From Achromobacter dolens (lineage in GTDB: Bacteria > Pseudomonadota > Gammaproteobacteria > Burkholderiales > Burkholderiaceae_B), in assembly GCF_902859745.1 (NCBI RefSeq), contig NZ_CADIJW010000013.1, forward strand, positions 58,985 to 122,984: 64,000 nucleotides of DNA, read 5' to 3'. The notes below the pieces were generated by a model, which saw nothing but the letters and a program-made list of their open reading frames with translations, had not been told where the DNA came from and ran no database searches. The position numbers were made by a program, and so were the translations under genes. Of the stretch, positions 1-7,518 are shown piece after piece (position 1 is the stretch's first letter; each line of letters opens with the position of its first letter).

Positions 1-147
1 GAAGAAGCCGCTGCCGCCTCCGCGTCACTGGACATGCAGGCCAAGAGCCTGACGCAAGCCGTCGCTGTCTTCAGGCTGCCGTCCGCCGCCGGTGGGCCAA
101 GCGCTACGATAGATCGCCCCATTCTGCTTGCAGGAGCCCAATCATGA
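1..147 (+). CDS. Methyl-accepting chemotaxis protein, C-terminal end only
   Basis: The window opens inside a gene. The frame starting at base 1 runs 48 codons to TGA at 145-147. It encodes an Ala/Glu-rich helix (EEAAAASASLDMQAKSLTQA) followed by VAVFRL, the usual end of the cytoplasmic signalling helix of chemoreceptors, and then a short Pro/Gly tail. The rest lies outside the window, so its ligand domain is unknown. No CheR-docking pentapeptide is seen at the C-terminus. The stop overlaps the start of the next gene as ATGA, so the two are probably translationally coupled. Confidence 0.72.
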   Translation, partial: EEAAAASASLDMQAKSLTQAVAVFRLPSAAGGPSATIDRPILLAGAQS

Positions 148-911
148 ATCACCGAAATCTGCTTCTCGGCCTGGTGCACTCGGCCCTCTTGTCCACCTGC
201 GCAATCATGCCGGCGATGTCCGCTGCGGCCGAGCCGGTACGCAACATCGTCCTGGTTCACGGTGCCTTCACCGATGGGTCGATATGGTCCGACGTCGTTG
301 TCCGCCTGCAAGCCAAGGGGTTTACCGTCACTTCGGTCCAGAACCCGCTCACTTCCCTGGCCGCCGACATCGAAGCCACCAAGCGCGTGCTGCGGCGTCA
401 GAAGAGCGACACGCTGATCGTGGGCCACTCGTGGGCAGGCGCGGTGGTGACTGCCGCCGCCAATGAGCCGAACGTCAGGGGAATTGCCTATGTGTCCGCG
501 TTGGTGCCGGGTTCCAACGAGTCAGTAGCCGAGATGTTCGAACGTCAGGCCGTGCCCATGGAAGCCTTGCATGCGGACCAGGACGGTTTGATCTGGCTGG
601 ACGAAGCCACATTCGGCCGCATCATGGCGGGCGACGTAGCTCCCGCGAAAGTGCGGCTATTGACAGCCATGCAGCAGCCCATCGCCGCCCAAGCATTCGG
701 CGAAAGAATAGGCCTTGCGGCGTGGCGCGACAAGCCCAGCTTTTATCTGCTGACGCAAGGCGATGCCGCCGTGCCCGAAGCGCTTCAGCGCAAGATGGCC
801 AAGGAGGCGAGATCGACCGTCACGACGTTGGCGTCGAGCCACCTGTCCATGGTCTCCAAGCCGCAAGCGGTCTCCGACTTCATTGAGCGGGCGGCACAAA
901 CGTTACCCTAA
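144..911 (+). CDS. Secreted alpha/beta hydrolase
   Basis: A 255-residue protein with an N-terminal signal peptide (hydrophobic stretch about residues 7-27, Ala-rich end near 29). The mature part has the alpha/beta-hydrolase pattern: an HGAF oxyanion-hole motif at 39-42, the nucleophile elbow GHSWAG at 94-99 with Ser96, a likely acid near TQGD, and a catalytic His in SSHLSM near the C-terminus. This matches the small esterase/EstC-like branch that carries GHSWAG. The natural substrate cannot be read from sequence. It overlaps the preceding chemoreceptor by ATGA. A candidate ribosome site (AGGAG, 132-136) lies upstream of ATG 144. It was probably acquired with the island, since its GC is lower than the backbone at the right of the window. 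Confidence 0.85.
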   Translation: MNHRNLLLGLVHSALLSTCAIMPAMSAAAEPVRNIVLVHGAFTDGSIWSDVVVRLQAKGFTVTSVQNPLTSLAADIEATKRVLRRQKSDTLIVGHSWAGAVVTAAANEPNVRGIAYVSALVPGSNESVAEMFERQAVPMEALHADQDGLIWLDEATFGRIMAGDVAPAKVRLLTAMQQPIAAQAFGERIGLAAWRDKPSFYLLTQGDAAVPEALQRKMAKEARSTVTTLASSHLSMVSKPQAVSDFIERAAQTLP

Positions 912-988
912 ACACTCTCCTTGTCGAGCACGTCCACTAACTGCCAAGAACGCTATTTGCAGATCAGCAAATAGCACTCAGAACTGGT

Positions 989-1021
989 GTCCGTTTCTGG
1001 CCGGGAGCCGTCAGCGAGTGA
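989..1021. repeat. Dispersed CTTCTGGCCGA-type repeat, copy 1
   Basis: The non-coding motif CCGTTTCTGGCCGGGAGC starts at 991. Related copies occur at 2131, 4511 and 11881 of this window, always between genes of the low-GC part of the island. No function is assigned. Confidence 0.5.
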
Positions 1022-1045
1022 TCTGCTCGAAAAAAATTGTCCAAA

Positions 1046-1104
1046 CCTGACGCCTGAGTTACGCCGACCCGCGGAGCGGGTTCGGCTTGAATGAATTGTT
1101 AGGC
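1046..1104 (-). other. Integron attC site (59-base element), second of a tandem pair
   Basis: On the minus strand this 59-bp stretch starts with the R'' core GCCTAAC, continues with AATTCATTCAAGCCGA, has a short GC-rich hairpin tip (CCGCTCCGCGG), then TCGGCGTAACTCA, and ends with GCGTCAGG. Length, imperfect palindrome and the ATTCAAGCCGA box match the attC sites of mobile integron cassettes such as aadA. The terminal core reads GTCAGG instead of GTTRRRY, so the cleavage triplet GTT is degenerate here. It lies 28 bp beyond another attC (1133-1190) with no gene between them. Confidence 0.75.
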
Positions 1105-1132
1105 CTTGGGTGAGGCCGAAGTATCCTCAGAA

Positions 1133-1190
1133 AGCTAACGTTGGAGCTCAACGGCGGCCGTAGACCGTCTGAGGGAACGACTAGTTAGAT
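1133..1190 (-). other. Integron attC site of the HNH cassette
   Basis: On the minus strand the 58-bp element runs from R'' ATCTAAC (1190-1184) to R' GTTAGCT (1139-1133). Both agree with the RYYYAAC/GTTRRRY consensus. Internal arms CTCAGACGG and CCGTTGAG pair imperfectly around a central TCTACGGCCG loop, as expected of a folded single-strand recombination site. It begins 22 bp after the stop codon of the HNH gene and in the same orientation, the normal place for the attC of a gene cassette. Confidence 0.8.
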
Positions 1191-1212
1191 TCCCGCGCGA
1201 CCGCCGCAATGA

Positions 1213-2019
1213 TCATCCCGTCTCCCAATCGATAAGCTTGTTGTGTTGCCGTATGTACTCGGGAAGTGGGCGATGCCGAGACAAACGCGGAACCTTCATG
1301 GGCTGGTTGTGTAGGTCGATGGATAGTGCAGCCTCCAGCTTGGAGTGCTCGCGCTCCTTGCCTTCTGGATCCCAATACATCATCCGATAGTCAGGCGTGA
1401 TGGTGAGGTATGCTTTGTCGAAGAGGCAATGATGCAGTGGATTCAATAGCAACCCGTTCCTCACATCCAAGCGCTGCTGGGGGGTTGCATACGCCCAGGG
1501 GATGATATGGCATGCTTGTAGCGCGTCTGGGAATCGAGTTCCGGAGAAAGCGCAACTCCAGGAATAGGCCTTCCGCACAGCGTCCCTAAACAAAATTTGC
1601 TGGACCCCTCGGGTTTTAACTTTTGCGTAGACTACTCCAGCGTCATCGGGGTTTTGCGTTAGGATCTTGAGGAGGCTCGGATATGACAGTCCTTCGGAAG
1701 CAAAGTCAAACGGGTTCTGTATGGTCTTCCACCCGAACGACCATACAGCTTCCAGCCCGCTCTCAAGGTCATTCGGATCGTGTGCAATAAACCCGGTGCC
1801 GGGCCGACCTGATCCATTGACAACAAGAATCGTAAGCGGCGGAAGCCTAGTCTCCAGACAATAGTCTTGAATCGGACCCAGAACATAGCGGATCGCCCGG
1901 TGATGCACGCCAATTCGAGCGCCCAGTCCACCATACGAGATAGTGTCTCTCGCTCTGGCGACATCGATTAGAACTTGCCAGGCAAGGCGCGCGCGTTCTA
2001 TTTGGTTAATAGATGACAT
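1213..2019 (-). CDS. HNH endonuclease with MGMT-like N-terminal domain, cassette gene
   Basis: A 268-residue protein. ATG 2019 is chosen over an upstream codon because GGAGAC sits 4-9 bases before it and the cassette boundary core GTTAGAT lies just upstream. Residues 10-80 (ISYGGLGARIG, RAIRYVLG, then a VVNGSGRPGTGF stretch) resemble the winged-helix core of O6-alkylguanine transferase-like proteins; I see no PCHR active site. Residues 155-205 form an HNH nuclease: CAFSG at 156, ACHIIPWA with His171, NGLLLNPLHH with Asn188 and His196/197. Cys156 and Cys170 could help bind a metal. Single-gene cassette with its own attC. The role is unknown; nucleases of this kind often serve defence or competition, which is inference. 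Confidence 0.75.
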   Translation of the reverse strand: MSSINQIERARLAWQVLIDVARARDTISYGGLGARIGVHHRAIRYVLGPIQDYCLETRLPPLTILVVNGSGRPGTGFIAHDPNDLESGLEAVWSFGWKTIQNPFDFASEGLSYPSLLKILTQNPDDAGVVYAKVKTRGVQQILFRDAVRKAYSWSCAFSGTRFPDALQACHIIPWAYATPQQRLDVRNGLLLNPLHHCLFDKAYLTITPDYRMMYWDPEGKEREHSKLEAALSIDLHNQPMKVPRLSRHRPLPEYIRQHNKLIDWETG

Positions 2020-2031
2020 CGTGTCTCCAGA

Positions 2032-2055
2032 ATCTAACGTTATTGTTAAGCCAAA
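2032..2055 (-). other. Partial attC / cassette boundary upstream of HNH gene
   Basis: On the minus strand TGGCTTAACAATAAC is followed by GTTAGAT (2038-2032). This equals the L'-R' half of an attC site and marks where the HNH cassette joins the preceding one. I could not find a convincing R''/L'' half within the usual 140 bp, so the upstream site appears degenerate or interrupted. Confidence 0.5.
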
Positions 2056-2100
2056 TGGCAATGGCCGTCATGCTGAGCCCCAAGGGTCCATAATTTCTCC

Positions 2101-2250
2101 ACGCGCTAGATTATTGCCCAGTTGGCGACAGACCGCTTCTGGCCGAGAGCCCTCCTTGTCGACCGGCCGATGACGACCCCTTTGCGTCACTCGCACATGC
2201 TTGTGCGAATGACCGCTTTGAATGTCAGCGCGGTCATCGCGAAGAATCTG
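2101..2250. repeat. Structured intergenic DNA with small inverted repeats (repeat copy 2)
   Basis: Between the deaminase and HNH genes there is no credible ORF. The stretch holds the motif ACCGCTTCTGGCCGAGAGC (2132-2150), a perfect hairpin CGCACA-TGCT-TGTGCG (2192-2207), and the inverted pair ATGACCGC (2209-2216) / GCGGTCAT (2230-2237). A minus-strand GTCTAAC at 2379-2373 may be a remnant R'' core of the deaminase cassette's attC. It looks like an intercassette relic or a small insertion. Confidence 0.5.
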
Positions 2251-2431
2251 AAGTCGGTCACGTTCTGGCATAGACACGAAGAGCAACCGGAAAGGTGCTT
2301 CTCTCTGGAAGCGACGACTCGGTGGGGGAGCAGCGGCGGGGGATGAGATTGCTTAGGCTAGCGCACGGTCCGTTAGACGCGAACGTAGGGAGTCGCATGG
2401 ACTCTTAGAACGTCGAATTCGGAGTCTTCTT

Positions 2432-3256
2432 TCACGTGCTGGTTACCTCTCGAACCTGCCATTTGAAAGTTAGGTCATACTCTGTCAATTCCTTCAGCTT
2501 TATGAGTACAGCAAACTTCGAATTCTTTGGATAGACGACCGCGATCTGCCCGACCCTCATCCTTGCAGCATGAGCAGTCTCACGAAATACAAGCGGATCA
2601 GAAATATCGTCAAAGTCGCGGGCGCCCAGCGCTTCGCGCACCGCATCATCGCCGTAATCTGCGTGAAGATCGACTATCCCCGAAGAGAACTGAATCAATC
2701 GCCATCGAATGTCAATGCTCGACGGATCAGTGCGGGACCGTTGAATCGCAAATCGCTTCCCGGCCGTGCCAACGACCCCGACGCGACGCGTACCTTCCGG
2801 CCCATACCCCTTATTTACGTCTCCATCCTTAAACGAGTTCTTCTCTACCTGTTCCCTCAGACTTGACTCGAAAAAGCTCACTTGGATACCGGCATTGAGG
2901 AGGGCGCTGTACCCTTGGCTGTACACCTTTCCGTTAGGATCCAATACGCCAATGATGACTTCGCTAACGGCATGTTGCGTGATGAGTTCGGCACAGGGTC
3001 GCTCAGGTTGTTCAGCATGAAACTCTACGCACGGTTCCAGCGTCGTCACGACTATCGCGCCATCCAGTTGACTCGCATGCAGTTTGCCGATGGCCACACG
3101 TTCCGCGTGCAACTTAGGGACTTCGCCGCGAAACCCTGTGGCCAATATCTCGCCGCCCTTCGCTATCACGACTCCCACTTTCGGAAACGTGTCGCAGTTA
3201 TTTTGCTCTTCGATGGCTTTCGCCATTAGTTCGTCTCTGGTGTAATTTCTGCTCAT
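2432..3256 (-). CDS. RibD-type cytidine deaminase with unknown C-terminal domain, cassette-like gene
   Basis: A 274-residue protein if ATG 3256 is used; an upstream TTG at 3313 is possible but has no better ribosome site. Residues 8-130 are a cytidine/deoxycytidylate deaminase fold: HAE at 50-52 supplies the zinc His and catalytic Glu, and EPC...RPC with Cys76 and Cys88 supplies the zinc cysteines; the spacing is closest to the RibD pyrimidine deaminase. There is no RibD reductase. Residues about 140-274 form a second, beta-rich domain that I do not recognise. The gene lies in the same direction as the HNH cassette and is followed by a possible R'' core at 2379-2373. A modified-nucleotide or toxin/defence role is speculative. 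Confidence 0.7.
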   Translation of the reverse strand: MSRNYTRDELMAKAIEEQNNCDTFPKVGVVIAKGGEILATGFRGEVPKLHAERVAIGKLHASQLDGAIVVTTLEPCVEFHAEQPERPCAELITQHAVSEVIIGVLDPNGKVYSQGYSALLNAGIQVSFFESSLREQVEKNSFKDGDVNKGYGPEGTRRVGVVGTAGKRFAIQRSRTDPSSIDIRWRLIQFSSGIVDLHADYGDDAVREALGARDFDDISDPLVFRETAHAARMRVGQIAVVYPKNSKFAVLIKLKELTEYDLTFKWQVREVTST

Positions 3257-3356
3257 AGAAAATCGATACAAAACGAAGTTGACGCCGATTTGCCGACACG
3301 ACGGTGCAAACAAATGGCGCTTATCGGCCGATTAGTCAATCATAGGCTTGACGTTT

Positions 3357-3412
3357 GACTAACAACTCATCGGCGCCCTGCGGCGCTGCAAGCCGGGTCC
3401 GGCATGTCAAAG
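3357..3412. other. Candidate degenerate attC site
   Basis: The plus strand reads GACTAACAACTCAT, a typical attC opening, then a GGCGCC/GGCGC-rich core, GCAAGCCGGG, and ends ATGTCAAAG. On the minus strand the end core is GTTAGTC, correctly placed 100 bp upstream of the deaminase start. One core (GTCAAAG) deviates from GTTRRRY, so this is weaker than the sites at 1046 and 1133. Confidence 0.45.
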
Positions 3413-3556
3413 TGGTCCTTACGGATGAACCCCGTACTGTTCGACATTCGGCCAAGTGGCACGTATGTGATCGCGAAGCGCTGGATAATCGCGGGCAATA
3501 AGAGCTACGTGATTGCCAACCAAGGACACGCGCGAAAACCTGTGCCGCAACCCGTC

Positions 3557-4332
3557 TTAAGTCTCCATCTCTTTGCTCGATCCAACGTGTGTACCGATGA
3601 GTTTCATGTCCGTCGACTTCCATGCCGGACGCTTCAAATGCGTACTCCACCAACCACCGCCGCTTGCGCCACGGAATGTGCATAGTGTTGCCGGTGTCGG
3701 ATCGTCGGCAAGAGTATCGACGTTGCCTTGCTGTGGAATCCAGACGTGAATTTCAAGGTGAGCGCCACAGAGGGCGGGGGCCAGGCTACTGGCAGGCGCA
3801 TGCTCATCGCCAGCCATTGTCGTTGAATACACAAGCAGTTTGACCCCGGTACCGCCGTCGTGATTTAGCATCAATTGCAGTGGGTATCCAGCAAGTGCCA
3901 GGAAATCGCGAGATGCGTCGATCGCCGAGGGAGAAAGAACTTCGATAGATCGTTCGCTCAAGAAAATCCGGTTGCCCGCCTCGATAGACGAGGCCGCATC
4001 TTTTTTAACCTCGTAATAGCCGAAATCCCTCCCACCGGAACATACGTAGCCAGATCTAATCGGGTCGAACAGGAACCGATGACGATATTCGCGGACGCCC
4101 AGCGCTATTGACTCGAAGGTGCCGTGCACGCAATGTCCAGCCGTCAGCACAAAAAAAAATCCCCTATTTTCACTAGCACTCCCGACCCACAATCCTGAGG
4201 CTCGGGGGCGCTTCCGAACCTGAAGATAGGAACAGTGAACGGTTTAAGGCGCTCCTGCAACTCGAGGCCGTGTTCTATTGGACCTTCCTGAGCGTGAATT
4301 AGGCTGTCCGCGCTCTGGTCGTTTGATTTCAA
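3557..4332 (-). pseudogene. Trypsin-like serine protease, split by a frameshift in a T9 tract
   Basis: Two overlapping minus-strand frames make one protease. The first (ATG 4332) ends soon after GSGVLVKIGDFFLC. The second resumes with FFFVLTAGHCVHG. They join at nine T's (4158-4150, read on the minus strand); one more T would restore a single frame. The restored protein has the catalytic His in TAGHC, a likely Asp in GGRDFGYYEV, and Ser in GASGGGWW, the chymotrypsin-fold triad. It ends soon after the Ser motif, about 255 residues in all. It could be a pseudogene, a phase-variable gene, or a sequencing error in the homopolymer. It lies in the cassette direction, upstream of the candidate attC at 3357. 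Confidence 0.7.
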
Positions 4333-5107
4333 GATTCAGCCATCCTGTTTCTGAAGTTACGGGCAATTTACCAAATCATGGTCGAGCTTGTGCTTCGTCA
4401 CCACAGCCTCACGCGAACGGGTGGAGCGCTAGTAGCGGAAAGAACAGCATCGACGAGTGGTGTGGTCCGTCATGAGCGGTTTAACGGACGTCAGAACCTA
4501 GCAACGAAGGTACGCTTCTGGCCGATAGTGGTCTCACAATGGCGGCGGCAGGTGTATTGACCCAGCAGAACCTGCTCAGGTTAAGCGCCTAGTACAAATG
4601 CTTCAGCCGGGGTCTTCATGCCTCGCGGCAGGTGCGGGCGCCGGTGGCTGTTAATGCGTATTAGTCCCCTACAACGCGGCAGGTGGGCTTGATAGTTTCA
4701 AAGCGATGCCGATGCGCGCATCGCCTTCAAACTTACGGATCACGCGTTCGACCATGCCGTTTTGTTGCGGGCGTCGAACTCCTGGCGCAGTCCGCACGCA
4801 CTCAACATCACGATCGCCGAATGAACGCGTTCAATCAAGAGGAGCGCCATTTTGGCCTCATGTCTCTGCCCGATCGTGATTTGCTCTGCTCAGACATATT
4901 AGGGCGCCGTCGACCTCCGCGGCGAGATAATGCACCGTCCACTCCAGTTTGGCGTGCCTAAGGCGCAGCTTATACGCTCGTTGAGCTGTGTACGAGGCGA
5001 TCGGTGGAGTACCCCGGGTCCTATGCGCCAACTACGCATGCAGGATTGGCCAAATTGATCGGAACGCCTCTTTTTACGGTAGGCGCTCCATGACGCTTCA
5101 ACTGTGC
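4333..5107. other. Gene-poor remnant DNA
   Basis: No intact gene is seen here. It contains repeat copy 3 (GCTTCTGGCCGATAGTGG, 4514-4531) and the IS3 transposase relic described separately. From 4840 to 5107 only short, broken frames occur; this part may be further decayed insertion-sequence DNA. Confidence 0.5.
4581..4830 (-). pseudogene. IS3-family transposase remnant (end of DDE integrase core)
   Basis: On the minus strand at about 4771-4725 the frame reads RPQQNGMVERVIRKFE, the conserved segment around the last catalytic Glu of IS3-type rve integrases. About 110 bases on, after stops and a frame change, NSHRRPHLPRGMKTPAEAFVLGA* ends at 4581, matching the family ending YNHRRPHQALGMKTPAEAF. 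The beginning of the transposase and the inverted repeats are gone. It is a dead relic that marks past rearrangement next to the cassette region. Confidence 0.75.
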
Positions 5108-5566
5108 CTATTGCTTCAGCGGCGTTGTCAACACGACGTCATCGCTATCGACGACAAACACCGCCAGTAGCTTTGCCGGTTCCGTCTTGCTCGCGTTGGC
5201 ACTTACATCGTGCCGGTCGCCGGGCATCTCGGTGAAATTCTGTCCTTCGGTATAGGTACGTAGCGGCCCGCCGTTGAGCTGGTTCAATACCGCACCTTCC
5301 AGCACGGTTGCATAAATGATCGCCGACTTTGCATGCATATGCGCTGCGTTGACACCCCCCGGCTCGTACTCGACCAGCACGCCTTTGATGCTCTTGCCAG
5401 GCATGTCGGGGATCGCTTGCTGATACACCTGGGTGACTTTGACTCCGACGGTTTGTTTGGCAAATGCGGCTGGCGCGACCGGCGCCTGGTTTGTCGAGTG
5501 ATCGTGTGCAAAAACTGCCTGCATGGGCAGAGCTGCGAGTAGCAGCGAAGCAATGAGTTTCTTCAT
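5108..5566 (-). CDS. Secreted cupin-domain protein
   Basis: ATG 5566 is preferred (GGAG ribosome site 7 bases upstream), giving 152 residues. Residues 1-20 (MKKLIASLLLAALPMQAVFA) are a classic signal peptide with an AxA-like cleavage site, so the protein is exported to the periplasm. The rest is a single small cupin barrel with the metal-ligand-like pattern GGVNAAHMHAKS and a later PGDRHDV. Small periplasmic cupins are often sensor- or detoxification-associated; the exact role is unknown. It sits 43 bp downstream of the NmrA-like gene on the same strand and probably shares its transcript. Confidence 0.8.
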   Translation of the reverse strand: MKKLIASLLLAALPMQAVFAHDHSTNQAPVAPAAFAKQTVGVKVTQVYQQAIPDMPGKSIKGVLVEYEPGGVNAAHMHAKSAIIYATVLEGAVLNQLNGGPLRTYTEGQNFTEMPGDRHDVSANASKTEPAKLLAVFVVDSDDVVLTTPLKQ

Positions 5567-5608
5567 GGTGGAACTCCGGTTGGACAATCTGGATGTGATT
5601 CGCCAAAT

Positions 5609-6376
5609 TCAGTGCACTGCCTTCTGGCGTTGCAGCCAGCTGCCGCGCGTGGTGGTGCCCAGACGAGCTTGACCGAGCGGGACCAGAGACTCTTCGGTCA
5701 CAGTGCCACCAAAGTACTTCGCTTGCGGGTCGCGCTCGACCACGCGTGCGTCGTTGGTCAAAGCCAGATGGCGCCCGACGATGTCGGCCAATGGCGCGCG
5801 CTGCGGGCCCGCAACCTCCACGACTCCGTTTGCCGGCGCGCCAGTGGCAATGTCCGCCAGGAATGCCGCGACATCGTCGGCAGCGATCGGCTGGAAGAGG
5901 CCAGGGGAGAGGCGGATCTTTCCTTCTACGACGCTAGAGTCGGCGATACCCGTCAGAAACTCCATGAACTGTGTGGCACGCACGATCGTGTACGGGGTGC
6001 CGGCGTTGGTGACGATCGCTTCCTGCGCGAGCTTGCCTTGGAAGTAACCGTTGTCAGGCATGCGATCCACACCAACGATGGAGAGCATTACATGGTGCTT
6101 TACCTTGACAACCGCTTCAGCGGCGGCGATGTTACGGCCTGAGGTCTCGAAGAACGACTTCACGACGGCCGGATCGTAGGACGGGGCGTTGCTGACGTCT
6201 ATCACGGCATGAGCGCCGTTCAACGCCTGTGCAAGGCCTTCTCCGGTAATGCTGTTGACGCCTGTCGCAGGCGCTGCGACCACAACGTCGTGGCCGGACG
6301 TTTGCAACAAGGCCACAACCTTGCTGCCGATGAGACCGGTACCACCCACAACTACGATTTTCTGACTCGCTTGCAT
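5609..6376 (-). CDS. NmrA-like NAD(P)-binding atypical SDR
   Basis: A 255-residue Rossmann protein starting at ATG 6376, with AGGAGAG eight bases upstream. The dinucleotide-binding GGTGLIGSKVV loop lies at residues 10-20, after KIVVVGG. It lacks the SDR YxxxK pair, so it belongs to the atypical NmrA/YwnB-like group of redox-sensing or NAD(P)H-dependent proteins. The typical hydrophobic PYTIVRATQFMEF segment is present. It is divergent from the SDR at 6607, and the 230-bp space between them carries a 27-bp perfect inverted repeat that probably controls both. Confidence 0.82.
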   Translation of the reverse strand: MQASQKIVVVGGTGLIGSKVVALLQTSGHDVVVAAPATGVNSITGEGLAQALNGAHAVIDVSNAPSYDPAVVKSFFETSGRNIAAAEAVVKVKHHVMLSIVGVDRMPDNGYFQGKLAQEAIVTNAGTPYTIVRATQFMEFLTGIADSSVVEGKIRLSPGLFQPIAADDVAAFLADIATGAPANGVVEVAGPQRAPLADIVGRHLALTNDARVVERDPQAKYFGGTVTEESLVPLGQARLGTTTRGSWLQRQKAVH

Positions 6377-6464
6377 GATGACTCTCCTGGTTATTCGCTG
6401 GCCTGCGGTTGTTGCAGGACTGGATGAATAGTAGGCAGCGGCGGAGCGTTGTGCCGTTCCAGTA

Positions 6465-6537
6465 TTGCGCGGACTGTTCAGATCTTGCGGTGATCGTCGG
6501 AAAACTGGCGACCGCAAGATCTGAACAGTCCGCGCAA
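6465..6537. promoter_or_regulatory. Perfect 27-bp inverted repeat between divergent genes
   Basis: The left arm at 6465-6491 (TTGCGCGGACTGTTCAGATC continuing TTGCGGT) and the right arm at 6511-6537 are exact reverse complements, separated by 19 nt. It lies 88 bp from the NmrA-like start and 69 bp from the SDR start, so each gene sees the same sequence in the same relative orientation. A duplicated operator for an AraC-type regulator is the simplest reading; an invertible or hairpin-borne insertion is possible. It is not followed by a T tract on either side. Confidence 0.7.
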
Positions 6538-6606
6538 CCTTGGGAAAGCCCAGTGACCGGCCCAGGCATATAAAGGTGCGGTGTATATCCTCACATCAAG
6601 GTCGGC

Positions 6607-7518
6607 ATGTCACAAGCAAAGAACATCCTGGTTACCCACGCAGCGGAAGGCGTGGGGCCGCTTACCGTCAGCGCCTTGGCGCATGGCGGCCATACAGTTC
6701 ATGCAGCGTTGGACTACAGCCGGGGGCGGGATCGGGCGTGCGCCCGGCGTCTGCAAGCCCAAGCGCACGAGCAAGGCATCGATATCAGGACGCTGGACTT
6801 CAGGCCCCAATCCTCGGAAAAGGTATCGATGGCGGTCGAGCAGATTGTCCGCGCACATGGGGACCTGGACGTCCTGGTGCACGGAGGCGTTCCGGCGATG
6901 GTCGGGCCCACGGAAGGGTTCAAGAGTGAACAAGTGAGCAGCGCGCTGGACCGGTATCTCACGGGCGCCCAACGGACCATGCGCGCGATCCTGCCACATA
7001 TGCGCCAACATCGTTCGGGATTGATCGTCTGGATCGTCAGCACCGCCGCTGGGGGCGGTGCCGCCCCTCATCTCGGCTGGTATTGCGCCATCCAGTCCGG
7101 CCTTGAAGCACTAGCGGTGCAATATGCGCGTGAGCTGCGCGCCTCCGGTATCGAAAGTGCAATCGTCATGCCCGGCATGTTCGGGACCTTATCGAGCCCG
7201 TTCCAGCACCCTGAGGCGCCGGGCGATGAAAGCGCTTGCAAGCCTTACGAGCAAAGGCTCGGAAAAGGTTTTCGCCAGCGGCTGAAGAATGCGGCCGGCG
7301 GTCTCAAGCATCGGGAAGAGATTCCCGGCGCTGCGGCAGGCGCTGTTGCAATGATTGTCGAGACCCCAGCGGGAGAGCGCCCGTTCCGGACCATCGTGGA
7401 CCCCGTGCACGATGGGGCGGACGTTGTATTTCCAGTGCTGGATCGTGTCCGGGCGGAGATGATGCGGGAACTTGGCTTTGGCGAGCTTTTGAGGAAAGTC
7501 CTATCGCCCGCGGCGTAG
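6607..7518 (+). CDS. SDR-family protein with altered active site
   Basis: A 303-residue protein; AAGG lies 7 bases before ATG 6607. Fold and order follow classical SDRs: a beta-alpha-beta start (ILVTHAAEGVG at 7-17 instead of TGxxxGIG), an NNAG-equivalent VHGG at 91-94, Ser145 and Tyr159. The essential Lys four residues after Tyr is Gln163 (YCAIQ), so normal SDR chemistry is doubtful. It could be a non-catalytic binder or use a changed mechanism. The last 18 bases overlap the end of the convergent AraC gene. It probably responds to the palindrome upstream. Confidence 0.8.
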   Translation: MSQAKNILVTHAAEGVGPLTVSALAHGGHTVHAALDYSRGRDRACARRLQAQAHEQGIDIRTLDFRPQSSEKVSMAVEQIVRAHGDLDVLVHGGVPAMVGPTEGFKSEQVSSALDRYLTGAQRTMRAILPHMRQHRSGLIVWIVSTAAGGGAAPHLGWYCAIQSGLEALAVQYARELRASGIESAIVMPGMFGTLSSPFQHPEAPGDESACKPYEQRLGKGFRQRLKNAAGGLKHREEIPGAAAGAVAMIVETPAGERPFRTIVDPVHDGADVVFPVLDRVRAEMMRELGFGELLRKVLSPAA

